A stretch of 64,000 nt of DNA, taken from contig WFZC01000198.1 in assembly GCA_015489765.1 (NCBI GenBank), positions 1-64,000 of the forward strand. Direction: 5' to 3'. Positions 47,288-56,710 of the stretch are shown piece after piece. The stretch is from Desulfobulbaceae bacterium (GTDB lineage Bacteria > Desulfobacterota > Desulfobulbia > Desulfobulbales > Desulfobulbaceae). Position numbers and translations under genes: made by a program. How positions within the stretch are numbered: the stretch's first letter is position 1; each line of letters starts with the position of its first letter. The notes below the pieces were generated by a model. The model searched no databases. It saw nothing but the letters and a program-made list of their open reading frames with translations, and was not told where the DNA came from.

Positions 47288-48112
47288 ATGAGTGGAATAT
47301 CGGTTATAATCGTCACCCATAATTCAGCGAAAGTTATTGGACGTTGCATGGATGCGCTGGCCCGGCAGCAGCACCCGCCGGACGAGATTGTTCTGGTCGA
47401 TTCCGGCTCGGACGATCCCTCCTACCTGGAGCAATATTTAGGTCATAAAGGTGTCCGTCTCCTGCTTCTTCAAGAGAATGTGGGTTTTGCCAGGGCCAAC
47501 AATATCGGCTACAGACAGTGCGCCAGAGACAGTGAATATATCCTGTATCTCAATCCGGATGCCTTTCCCCAGGAAACGACACTTAAGTTGTCCCGCCAAT
47601 GTTTGATTGAAAATCAGGACTGTGGTGTTGTCGGCGGGCGTTTGCTTGGCTGGGATCTGAAGGCAGGCAAGGCAAGTGGCCTGCTTGATTCCACGGGTAT
47701 CTTCAGAAAGTGGTATGGCCGCTGGGTTGATCGGGGCCAGGGCGAGAGGGATCATGGACAATTTTTCAGGAAGGAGAGCGTACCGGCCCTGTGCGGCGCT
47801 TTTCTTTTTTGTCGCAGGTTGGCCCTGGAAAGGATGCGTCTGGCCGAGGGTGTGATTTTTGATCCGGATTTTTTTTTGTACAAGGAAGACATTGAACTCA
47901 GTATTCGTATGCGCAAATACGGGTATGGGTTACTTTATAATCCGGACATACGGGTGTTTCATTGCCGGGGCTGGCGGGCAAGGAAGGAGATGGAGTTTAG
48001 GCAACGTATTTTGGCGGCAAAAAGTGAACTGCTTTTGTACCGTAAACATCCCTCACCCTATATCTGCTGGGCTTTGTTCAAATACTTGCTGGTGAGATGC
48101 CTGCGTCTATGA
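47288..48112 (+). CDS. Glycosyltransferase family 2
   Basis: ISVIIVTHNSAKVIGRCMDAL; LVDSGSDDPS; LYKEDIELSIRM. Confidence 0.91.
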   Translation: MSGISVIIVTHNSAKVIGRCMDALARQQHPPDEIVLVDSGSDDPSYLEQYLGHKGVRLLLLQENVGFARANNIGYRQCARDSEYILYLNPDAFPQETTLKLSRQCLIENQDCGVVGGRLLGWDLKAGKASGLLDSTGIFRKWYGRWVDRGQGERDHGQFFRKESVPALCGAFLFCRRLALERMRLAEGVIFDPDFFLYKEDIELSIRMRKYGYGLLYNPDIRVFHCRGWRARKEMEFRQRILAAKSELLLYRKHPSPYICWALFKYLLVRCLRL

Positions 48113-49050
48113 GTGGAAACGATTCCAGTAGAGGTAGCGTCACAGTTATTATACCTACTCTGAACGGAGCTTTCTGGTTAGAAGATGTTTTTACCATGCT
48201 TGCCGCCCAGACCCTCTGTCCTGCGGAAGTCCTTGTGGTTGATTCAGGCTCCACGGACGGCACCATTGCCATTGCCCGCAGGTATGGCGCCCGGATAGTT
48301 GAAATTCCGAGGGAAGATTTTGATCATGGCGCCACGAGAAGCATGGCCGCCAGGATGGCAACAACGGAGATCCTTGTCTTCATGACCCAGGATGCCGTCC
48401 CCGCCGATGAGAATGCGCTTGCCCGTCTTGTGGCCCCCCTTGGGAAAAACCGGGTGGCGGCATCCTATGGAAGACAGCTTCCCCGCCGCGATGCAACGGT
48501 GTTTGGCAGGCATCTCCGCTTGTTTAATTACCCGGCAGAGTCCCATGTCTTTTGTTTTGAATCCCGGCAAAGGCATGGGTTTAAAACCATTTTTATCTCC
48601 AACTCCTTTGCCGCCTATCAGCGGGATGTCCTGCTGGCCCAAGGGTGTTTTGACGAACATTTGCTTTTTGGCGAGGACACGCTTGCGGTGGCAAAAATGC
48701 TTGGAAACGGGTATTGTGTAGCCTATGTCAGTGAGGCAATGGTCTATCATTCCCATGACTATTCCATTGTACAGGATTGTAAGAGATACTTTGATATCGG
48801 AGCATTTCATGCCTGCCAGCAGGAGCATCTTGCCGCCTATGGTGGTCCCGGCGGTACGGGCAGGGCATATGTTCTTTCTCTGTTAACGATGTTGATTCAG
48901 GACAGAAAACTACATCTGCTGTTTGAGGCCATTCTCCGGGTAGCTGGAAAGTTCATCAGCTACCAGTTGGGAAAAAGGTATGCATGGCTGCCAACATCCC
49001 TTGCCCGGAGGCTGAGCATGAATTCCGATTGGTGGACACGGGAGGCCTGA
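48109..49050 (+). CDS. Glycosyltransferase family 2 (rhamnosyltransferase-like)
   Basis: VTVIIPTLNGAFWLEDVFTML; VVDSGSTDGTIAIARRYGARIVEIPREDFDHGATR. Confidence 0.9.
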   Translation: MSGNDSSRGSVTVIIPTLNGAFWLEDVFTMLAAQTLCPAEVLVVDSGSTDGTIAIARRYGARIVEIPREDFDHGATRSMAARMATTEILVFMTQDAVPADENALARLVAPLGKNRVAASYGRQLPRRDATVFGRHLRLFNYPAESHVFCFESRQRHGFKTIFISNSFAAYQRDVLLAQGCFDEHLLFGEDTLAVAKMLGNGYCVAYVSEAMVYHSHDYSIVQDCKRYFDIGAFHACQQEHLAAYGGPGGTGRAYVLSLLTMLIQDRKLHLLFEAILRVAGKFISYQLGKRYAWLPTSLARRLSMNSDWWTREA

Positions 49051-49162
49051 CGATGACAAGATTGTCTATCGCGTCTTTAGACCCGGTGTTTCTCCTGTGT
49101 GTTTTCTCATTTTCCGCCTGTTGTTTTTCCGGTTCCCTTGAACCGTTTAAATAAGAACCCTT

Positions 49163-50593
49163 ATGTCACCTGTTTTATCCTGGAACCTGCGTGAGCGCAG
49201 TTCGCTAATTTACCGGATTCTCCACATACTGGACTGTTCCCTTGTCTGTGCTTTTCTCTGGCTCCTTGTCCATTTGTATAGGGTGCCATGGAATCCGTAT
49301 TACAACTGGCTTGAGCTGGTTGTGTTTATCGTTTCTTTTATCAGCTTCCAGTATTTCCAGCTCTATCGCTCCTGGCGCGGCTGGAAATTCTACCGGGAGT
49401 TTTTCGTTATTGTCCGGGCCTGGGCCGTTGTTATCGGATGTGTTTTGTTTTATTTTTTCATCTTTAAAATATCCGAGGCCTATTCCCGGGTGGTCTTTAT
49501 AATCTGGTCGTTTTCAACGCCTTTTCTTATCTTTTCAGCCCATCTTGTTGTCCGTAAACTGTTGCGCCATTACAGAGCTCAGGGCAAGAATATCCGGCAT
49601 GCGGTCATTGTCGGGGCCGGAGACCTTGGAACCCGTATGGCGGCCTATCTGGAACAGATTCCCTGGGCCGGGATTGAAGTTGTGGGATTTTTTGATGATA
49701 AGGTAGAACTACGGCAGGAGTTGGATAGAATTGACAAGCCTCTTCTCGGCAAAATAGCGGACGTGCGCGGATACCTGGAAAACAACGATATCGATTATGT
49801 CTATATCGCCCTGCCCATGCGGGCGGAGAGGAAAATTTTCCAGATATTACGGGAATGCCGGGACCTGGGCGCCCAGATATTTCTGGTGCCGGACCTCTAC
49901 ATATTCGGCCTGCATCATGCGGAAATTCAATCCCTGGGCGATATGCTGGTGTTGAGTTTTAATCCTACCTCGGACTGGAAACGGACCTTTGATGTCATCT
50001 TTTCCTCTCTTGTCCTCATCTTTGGTAGCCCTCTTCTGTTGCTGATCGCCCTGGCCATCAAGCTCGACAGTCGGGGACCGGTTCTCTATCGGCACAAAAG
50101 AATCATGGCCACCGGTCGTGAGTTTGACTGCCTGAAGTTTAGAACCATGGTTGTGGATGCCGACAAACAACTGGAAAAATTGTTGCAAGAAGATTCGAAG
50201 CTGGCAGCGGAATGGAAGAAAAATTACAAATTAAAGCATGACCCCCGTATAACCCGGGTGGGGCGTTTTTTACGCAAAACCAGCCTGGATGAGTTGCCCC
50301 AGTTCATCAACGTCCTGAAAGGAGAAATGAGCGTGGTCGGGGCCCGTCCCATTGTCGGCCGTGAGCTGGAAAAATATTACAAGGGAAACGGCGACAAGAG
50401 CGCCGGTCGTTATGTGTCCATGAAGCCGGGCATCACCGGTCCCTGGCAGGTGATGAAGCGCAATGACATGAACGATTATCAGGAGCGGGTGGATCTGGAC
50501 GACTGGTATGTTCTTAATTACTCCCTGCGAACCGACCTGAAAATCATATTTAAGACCATTGTCTGTATGTTTAGCGGCAAGGGCGCGTATTGA
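49163..50593 (+). CDS. Undecaprenyl-phosphate glucose/galactose phosphotransferase (WcaJ/WbaP family)
   Basis: TM N-terminus, [18 protein letters not shown]-terminal [47 protein letters not shown]. Confidence 0.95.
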   Translation: MSPVLSWNLRERSSLIYRILHILDCSLVCAFLWLLVHLYRVPWNPYYNWLELVVFIVSFISFQYFQLYRSWRGWKFYREFFVIVRAWAVVIGCVLFYFFIFKISEAYSRVVFIIWSFSTPFLIFSAHLVVRKLLRHYRAQGKNIRHAVIVGAGDLGTRMAAYLEQIPWAGIEVVGFFDDKVELRQELDRIDKPLLGKIADVRGYLENNDIDYVYIALPMRAERKIFQILRECRDLGAQIFLVPDLYIFGLHHAEIQSLGDMLVLSFNPTSDWKRTFDVIFSSLVLIFGSPLLLLIALAIKLDSRGPVLYRHKRIMATGREFDCLKFRTMVVDADKQLEKLLQEDSKLAAEWKKNYKLKHDPRITRVGRFLRKTSLDELPQFINVLKGEMSVVGARPIVGRELEKYYKGNGDKSAGRYVSMKPGITGPWQVMKRNDMNDYQERVDLDDWYVLNYSLRTDLKIIFKTIVCMFSGKGAY

Positions 50594-50629
50594 ATACAGG
50601 AATCCGGGAGCGAAACAGGCGGTCTTTTG

Positions 50630-51391
50630 TTACTTTTTGTCCTGGAATATTTTGAGCAATATTTGTTGCGGCGCTCCTTCCAGCTCACTCTCTATTTCAG
50701 TAATGGCCGTTTCTTTGCGCTCAGCATTCCGTATTTCACGAGAATCAGGAAAAAAGGCGATTGGTGCCTCTGGCAGGGCCGTCATGAGAAACTCTCTGTC
50801 GTCTTCATCCCGGACCAGGTTGGCGATGAATGAAATATTGGGAATGCGGACATCATCGGCCATTTTTTTGATTTTCAGGGCCGTGCGGATGGATGAGCGT
50901 GAGGGAATAACCACAATGAGCAGGTGGTCCACACCTGCCACTGTGCCCCGGCCGAGGTGTTCAACTCCGGCTTCCATATCGAGAAGCACGACCTCATTGG
51001 GGGCAAGGAGCATTTTTTTCAACATTTTTTTCAAGACATGGTTTTCCGGGCAGGCGCAGCCCCCCTCGGCCACCTGAACAGCGCCCAGCACCATGAGCCG
51101 CAGTCCGTCATGCTCAATCATGAAGTCCCTGAGCAGATCATTGACCTCGGGATTGAGGTTGTAGAACGGCGATCCCTCCGTTTTACCAGCCCGCTCGGCG
51201 AGCAGTCTGGTCATGTCGGCAATGGGCCGGGCCTTTTCCGCGTCTTTAAACCCCAGAGTCTCGGCCATGTGTGGGCTTGGATCGGCATCGATCACCAGCA
51301 CTTCCCGCCCCTGTTTCCTGAGTTCCCCGGCCAGCAGGGCCATAATGGTAGTCTTGCCGACTCCGCCTTTACCGCTTATTGCAATTTTCAT
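50630..51391 (-). CDS. cooC: CooC-like nickel-insertion-type ATPase (MinD/ParA superfamily)
   Basis: MKIAISGKGGVGKTTIMALLAGEL, VIDADPSPHMAETLG, GGCACPEN CxC motif. Confidence 0.82.
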   Translation of the reverse strand: MKIAISGKGGVGKTTIMALLAGELRKQGREVLVIDADPSPHMAETLGFKDAEKARPIADMTRLLAERAGKTEGSPFYNLNPEVNDLLRDFMIEHDGLRLMVLGAVQVAEGGCACPENHVLKKMLKKMLLAPNEVVLLDMEAGVEHLGRGTVAGVDHLLIVVIPSRSSIRTALKIKKMADDVRIPNISFIANLVRDEDDREFLMTALPEAPIAFFPDSREIRNAERKETAITEIESELEGAPQQILLKIFQDKK

Positions 51392-51652
51392 TTTTTCATT
51401 TTTTTTTAGTTTTTTATCCTGTTTTGCTGCCTGGTCAGTATGTCGAGAGATTATCCGGGCAGGGAGATCATGGTTCGCAATTTTACCATGCCATGTGATT
51501 ATGTTTGGGTTGCCTTCCGGAATAGATTGATTACAATATAAGACAATCGGCCCCTGTTTGCCACTGGAGAAGACAGCAGGGGGAAGTTCAATTTCCGGTC
51601 AGGAGTGGAATATGCCGGGCCGGTGACGTTTTTTTCTTTGAGGAGAGTTTTT

Positions 51653-52366
51653 ATGGAAGCACAATATGAGAGCACGCCGGTAACCATTACCCGGGCCCGC
51701 CAGGAGGCATCCACCATTTTTCTGGCTAAGGTGTTTAACTGGATGGCCATAGGTCTTGGCCTGACCGGAATCATAGCCTTTTTTACCGCCAGTACCGGTC
51801 TGGCCCTGACCATTGCCGCCAGCCCCCTGTTCATGGTTCTGATGCTGGTCGAACTTGGCCTGGTTTTTTACCTTTCCGCCCGCATCGAAAAAATCCAGGC
51901 CGGTACCGCGACCGGTCTGTTTCTTGGGTACTCCATCTTAAACGGCCTGACCCTGTCGACTGTTTTTCTTGCCTATACCCGGGCCTCCATCGGCGGCACC
52001 TTTCTTATCACCGCCGGCATGTTCGGGGCAATGGCCGTGTACGGCATGGTAACCAGACGTGACCTGTCCGGAATGGGCTCATTTATGTTCATGGGCCTGA
52101 TCGGTATACTCATTGCCTCGGTGGTGAATTTTTTCCTGAAGAGTTCCAGCCTCTACTGGGCAATTTCCGTGATCGGGGTTTTGGTCTTCGTCGGATTGAC
52201 CGCCTGGGATGTCCAGAAAATCAAACAGATGGGCGAGCAGGGAATTATGCAGCAGGGCGAGGGAGCCATCAGGAAAGGGGCGATTATCGGCGCCCTGGCC
52301 CTTTATCTGGATTTTATCAATCTCTTCCTTATGCTGCTGCGCTTCTTTGGCGGTAATCGGGATTAA
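51653..52366 (+). CDS. Bax inhibitor-1 / YccA family membrane protein
   Basis: STIFLAKVFNWMAIGLGLTGIIAFF, TAWDVQKIKQM, ALYLDFINLFLMLLRFFG; RBS GAGGAGA before ATG 51653. Confidence 0.93.
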   Translation: MEAQYESTPVTITRARQEASTIFLAKVFNWMAIGLGLTGIIAFFTASTGLALTIAASPLFMVLMLVELGLVFYLSARIEKIQAGTATGLFLGYSILNGLTLSTVFLAYTRASIGGTFLITAGMFGAMAVYGMVTRRDLSGMGSFMFMGLIGILIASVVNFFLKSSSLYWAISVIGVLVFVGLTAWDVQKIKQMGEQGIMQQGEGAIRKGAIIGALALYLDFINLFLMLLRFFGGNRD

Positions 52367-52458
52367 CAGACAACAAACAGAGATTTTTTCAATTCCAAGG
52401 GAAGCATGGATTTTCTCGGGGACAGGAATGGCAGGGGAGCCCATCGGGCCTTGCTTGC

Positions 52459-53529
52459 CTATCCCTGATGCAGAGAGCCGACTCCGACCACGGGAGTGTC
52501 GGCTCTCTTCCATTTCATCCCTGGTTCCTTTGCCAGGTCGCTTCCGCTTATCTTTGTTTTGGCCGGGTACTTCTCGAGTAACCCGTAAAGGGTGTCGAGA
52601 TATCGTTCTTTATAAATCAGCTGGTCCGAATGTTCGATTTCATCGATGGTACGTGGGATCAGCGGACGCAGATCAATACCGTATCGGTTGTTTCCCTCTT
52701 TGTTGGCATCATCGACCAACAGAATGGAGTAGTAGTTGACCAGCAGACGTGAACGTGAGTCCCGACGAAAGAGGTAGGAGCGGCCGCTTATGGAGTTGAG
52801 GAAAAAACCGGCATACTGGTAAAGCTGATCAATGGATACGCGCAGGGAAAATTCGGGTTCGTCACATTCCGGCCCTGTCGTCCACTGGTACAGATCGGCG
52901 GCAATATCTTCCACAGTGGCCCTCTCTCGATCAAGAATGGTCTTGATAATGGTGATGTTCCTGCCGCCGATCACCCTGAAAAAATGGGCCATGTTTTTCA
53001 GCATGGTGTAGAGATCGTCTGTTTCCCGGGAAACAACAGGTGGATTGTTGAGCAGTTTTTTTGCCAGTTCGAGAAAATATTGCTGCGCGGGTAGTCCCAC
53101 ATGGAATTGCTGAAAATATTCTTTCCTGTCCAGGAGACTGAAGAAGCCGTGCAGTCTCGCTGCCAGTGCCTTGCATCCCTGGTCTTTGTCTTTGGCTGCC
53201 TCCATTGCTGATCCTGTCTTGCCGGTTGGTAATTTTTGGTTGTTGATTGTTGGGGATGAGGCAAGGTTGCCGGTTGCCTGCTCCTTGTCTGGAGAATTTG
53301 CCTGTTGGGCAGGCAGGGAGGAGGCGGTTGTTTCGCCCGTGGTCTGGACCGTCTGTTGCCGTTGTTTGTGCCTGGTAGCCCGATTTTTTAAAGGGCTGGA
53401 TGGCGCCAGGAAGAGCCACAGACAGGCAAGAGCGGTGCAGAGGATAAGGCTGATCAGGGTAATCGGGACCAGAGAGCTTTTTTGGGCGCGATTGGCAGGT
53501 TCCGGCTCGGGCCGTTCCAGGTCGATCAT
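52459..53529 (-). CDS. Hypothetical membrane-anchored protein
   Basis: Single N-terminal TM, low-complexity linker, ~200-aa C-terminal domain. Confidence 0.65.
   Translation of the reverse strand: MIDLERPEPEPANRAQKSSLVPITLISLILCTALACLWLFLAPSSPLKNRATRHKQRQQTVQTTGETTASSLPAQQANSPDKEQATGNLASSPTINNQKLPTGKTGSAMEAAKDKDQGCKALAARLHGFFSLLDRKEYFQQFHVGLPAQQYFLELAKKLLNNPPVVSRETDDLYTMLKNMAHFFRVIGGRNITIIKTILDRERATVEDIAADLYQWTTGPECDEPEFSLRVSIDQLYQYAGFFLNSISGRSYLFRRDSRSRLLVNYYSILLVDDANKEGNNRYGIDLRPLIPRTIDEIEHSDQLIYKERYLDTLYGLLEKYPAKTKISGSDLAKEPGMKWKRADTPVVGVGSLHQG
52472..52508. terminator. Terminator-like hairpin overlapping the 3' end of the hypothetical CDS
   Basis: AGAGAGCCGAC...GTCGGCTCTCT 11-bp perfect arms; no strong T tract. 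Confidence 0.45.
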
Positions 53530-53664
53530 AAACTGTGTACAGAAATCAGTATGGGGTGGACAGGTACTAAAACGGCAATGAAAGAGACAAAATCACCGAG
53601 TTCCATGTATATCATGGTATTCTAATGTACCAGAAAGCGGTGGTAATGAAAAAAGAAAAATGAA

Positions 53665-53882
53665 TATTTGCAGAAAAATCAGCATGGCTGGACCATAATT
53701 TACCGTCCCAGCCACAACTAATGATGAAAATATCCTGAAAGGACACAGCTACGCTGGCTATTTTCGGATAAACCAGCATGGCTGGACCAGATTGGCCGGC
53801 CACAACAAACAATGAAAATCTCCGACTTCGGCATGGGCAACCATGTCTTCCGGGGGTGATTTTCGGATAAACAGATGGGCAG
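53665..53882. repeat. Three partial/complete units of the dispersed CCAGCATGGCTGG repeat
   Basis: CAGCATGGCTGGACC at ~53680, TTTTCGGATAAACCAGCATGGCTGGACC...ACAACAAACAATGAAAATC at 53761-53820, TTTTCGGATAAACAGATGGGC at 53860. Confidence 0.8.
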
Positions 53883-54078
53883 GTAATCATTGTTCTTTAA
53901 TATCTTGTTAAGATTAACTTATCCTAATGATCTTCTCATCGTTTTCTCCTTGACGCTCCGTGAGGAACGAGCTAAAGTTTTGACGTTTTACTCAATATCG
54001 GGCTTCCCGAGTTACTATTGTAAGGATGACCGCACCCCCACTGCAGTCTATAACAACCGATTTAAGGAGGAGTAACCA

Positions 54079-55002
54079 ATGTCTGTTTATGTAACTGGCC
54101 ACAAAAATCCGGATACTGATTCTGTAACCGCTGCCATCGCCTATGCCGCCCTGCTGAAGGCCCAGGGAGAAGACGCGATTCCTGCCATGCAGGGTGAGAT
54201 GAATCCCGAGACCGTTACGGTCCTGGAGCGTTTTGGCGTCAGCGCCCCTGAAATTATGACCGATGCAACCGGCAAGACAATCGCCTTGGTTGATCACAGT
54301 GATCTGAACCAGGCCCCGGATAACCTTGATGCCAATAATGTGGTTGCTATTATCGACCATCATAAAATTGGTGATGTAACGACCAACAATCCGATTTTCT
54401 GCTGTGTCAAACCGGTTGGCTGTACGGGAACAGTCCTCAAGCAGTTGTATGATATTTCCGGTGTAAGCATAGACGGCAAAGTCGCCGGCCTGATGCTGTC
54501 CGCTATCTTGAGCGATACGGTTAACTTCAAGTCGCCCACCTGTACCGATGAAGACAAGAAAGCCGTGGCCGAACTCAAGGAGATCGCCGGGGTCAGCGAT
54601 ACCGACGAGCTGTTTATGGATATGCTGAAGGCAAAAAGCTCTGTTGATGGTGTACCTGCCAAGGACCTGCTCAATCGTGATTATAAGGATTTCGATATGA
54701 ACGGCAACAAGGTTGGTTGCGGGCAGCTGGAGCTGGCAACTCTGGAGCAGGTTGCCGATATTCGTGATGATCTGCTGAATGCCATGAAAGAGCAGAAAGC
54801 AGCCGGTGGCCATCACACCATTTTGTTAATGCTGACAGATGTCGTCAAAGAGGGTACCGACCTGCTGGTTCTTTCCGATGATCCGTCCATCATCGAAGGT
54901 GCATTTGGTGCAAAAATGGACGGTGATTCCATGTGGGTTCCCGGCATGATGAGCCGGAAAAAACAGGTTGTACCGAATCTGCAAAAGGCTTTTGGCTGCT
55001 GA
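54079..55002 (+). CDS. ppaC: Manganese-dependent inorganic pyrophosphatase
   Basis: VTGHKNPDTDSVTAAIAYA, IIDHHKIGDV; GGAGGAG RBS upstream. Confidence 0.96.
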   Translation: MSVYVTGHKNPDTDSVTAAIAYAALLKAQGEDAIPAMQGEMNPETVTVLERFGVSAPEIMTDATGKTIALVDHSDLNQAPDNLDANNVVAIIDHHKIGDVTTNNPIFCCVKPVGCTGTVLKQLYDISGVSIDGKVAGLMLSAILSDTVNFKSPTCTDEDKKAVAELKEIAGVSDTDELFMDMLKAKSSVDGVPAKDLLNRDYKDFDMNGNKVGCGQLELATLEQVADIRDDLLNAMKEQKAAGGHHTILLMLTDVVKEGTDLLVLSDDPSIIEGAFGAKMDGDSMWVPGMMSRKKQVVPNLQKAFGC

Positions 55003-55026
55003 TAGTCGTAGCAGTTATTTATTTGC

Positions 55027-55064
55027 AAAAAAGGATGGCCTGCAAGTGGGTCATCCTTTTTTTT
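55027..55064 (+). terminator. Rho-independent terminator of ppaC
   Basis: AAGGATGGCC TGCAAGTG GGTCATCCTT followed by T-rich tract. Confidence 0.85.
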
Positions 55065-55083
55065 GTTTGCCCGGCATGGCGAG

Positions 55084-56710
55084 TTAACCGGCTGGACATC
55101 TGATTTTATCAGTTTTTCTTGTGAAGTTAAAATGTTTGTCCCTTTTTTGGGTGTGGCATTGCAGACAGGTGCTTGCATTCGGTTTTCCGGGGCACTCTGC
55201 TTTCCGGAGCCTGGGAATGCTGCCGGGCCGGGCCATGACAGGTTTCACAACCGACACCCCGTAGTCGTGGGGGAATAGTTGTAAGCAGCGCCTCCTGACT
55301 GGTCAGACTGGGACCATAATTCGGCAAGGTGACGTGACAGGATATGCAATCGGGATTATACTGTTGATCTTTTTCGACCAGCGTCTGCCATGCCTTGGCA
55401 TGATCGGTCTGCAGGTAAAAGGCAACCTGGATGGGATGACATTTTTGACAGATTCGACTGCCTGCCATATCGGCAAAAGGGGCTGGCTGGTGTGCGTTGT
55501 TTGCTGATTGCCGCTGTTTTTCCCACCTTTGCCGCAGTTTCTGCTGCTCTTTCCTGTTAATTATATTGACCTCACGTCTGGTCCGGTCAACAATGGCCTT
55601 TACCTCCTTGTCTTCCGGAATGGAGGTTTCCACCGCGATGAAGGTGTTGTGGAACCGACAGGCTGTCCCCGCGCTATCGTCTTGTAGGGTGAGTTTTTTT
55701 AGTTTACGTTCAAGTTCTTCCGCTCCCCTGACCAGCCGTTGATACTGGAGGTTATTTCGGAGTTCCTCTTGCGGGTGACGTTTTTCCATCCTGCCTATCT
55801 GCCAGCGTATTCGATCAAGACGGTTTTGAGTCTTTATCAACTGATCCGTATCATTATCACTCCAGGTTTTTGTCCCGCCCCAGTCGACCTTGAGAATGCC
55901 GAGCGATTTTCCCCGGCTTGCGGTCCGGCAGAGCAGGGTATTGTTGATATTGAGCGGCGGCTGGTTGCCACCTCCCTGTCCGGCCTGGAATATGATGTGT
56001 ATGTTTTTGAATTTTTGAGCTATTTCTCTGTTGGTCTGCGGCGAAGCGCTGGAGAGAAGGATGATAAGGTCCGCCCTGTTGTTGATTTTTTTCAGCACTG
56101 CCGGCAGCGCCTCCTGCCAGGGAAGGACATGGTACTGGTGTTGCTGCCGGTTTCCGGATAGTGGTCCTGTCAGGCCAATGCAGCCAATTGTCATACTGCC
56201 GGCTTTTATCATGCGATATGGTGGAAAAATTGGCGTATTTTCCTTGTCTTCGTAAAGATTAGCAGAGAGAAGAGAGAGGTCATTTTTTTTTGCCAGGCGG
56301 ACAAGAAAATCCGATCCCGCGGCCAGGTCATAGGGAGAGACACCGATGGCCCTGATCTGCATCGCCGCCATTGCCTGGCCGATGCCTTTGGCGATGCGTC
56401 TGGCTGGTTTCAACTGGATGGGGGAAAGATAGGGGCGGGCAAAAAACATGGCCCCGCCGTCGATTGCAATCACCGGTTGTTTATCTGTGTGGCGCAGCTG
56501 CTGTTTGATAAGGTATGCTTTTCTGGACAGACCGCCCAGTTGATGACGGCTTCAGCCGCAGGGCTCAAGCTCGCCCCGGATATCATTGCCGTAGAGTATG
56601 GTTATTTTCTGTTCAGCGGCCCGGCTGCCGGCCGAAGCGGCAGGAATGACCAGGAAAAATCCAAGAAAAATAAGGAAGAGAGTAATAAATTTGCTATGCT
56701 GGTTTTGCAT
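55084..56710 (-). CDS. UshA-like metallophosphatase/multiheme cytochrome c selenoprotein (in-frame UGA at 56552-56554; apparent 1-nt frameshift near 3' end)
   Basis: Conceptual translation [52 protein letters not shown](U)SRHQLGGLSRKAYLIKQQLRHTDKQPVIAIDGGAMFFARP...; CQKCH, CISCH, CETCH and, after a frameshift, CLQCH; the ORF track covers only 55127-56473. Confidence 0.85.
56523..56554 (-). promoter_or_regulatory. Bacterial SECIS-like element with its UGA codon
   Basis: UGA-AGCCGUCAUCAA-CUGGGC-GGUCU-GUCCAG: 6-bp stem with GGUCU loop; GG of the loop at nt 22-23 counted from U of UGA, as in E. coli fdhF. Confidence 0.85.

Noticed and set aside
49052-49153. 33-aa hydrophobic small ORF (MTRLSIASLDPVFLLCVFSFSACCFSGSLEPFK)
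   Set aside because: Too short and without independent support such as conservation; left unannotated
163-50593. Exosortase/PEP-CTERM-associated EPS system
   Set aside because: AsnB-type amidotransferases and GTs suggested it, but no exosortase or PEP-CTERM tail was recognised in any translation
53665-53882. Possible CRISPR array
   Set aside because: Units are degenerate, spaced ~100 bp and contain conserved rather than unique intervening sequence; no cas genes in the window
53890-54078. Possible fluoride riboswitch or other leader upstream of ppaC
   Set aside because: Considered because Mn-PPase genes can be fluoride-regulated, but the conserved crcB-motif segments are not visible
55127-56473. 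Interpretation of the cytochrome ORF as a simple pseudogene (UGA plus frameshift)
   Set aside because: The UGA is accompanied by a correctly spaced SECIS-like hairpin and intact flanking coding frame, which chance nonsense mutation would not provide; the frameshift alone remains ambiguous
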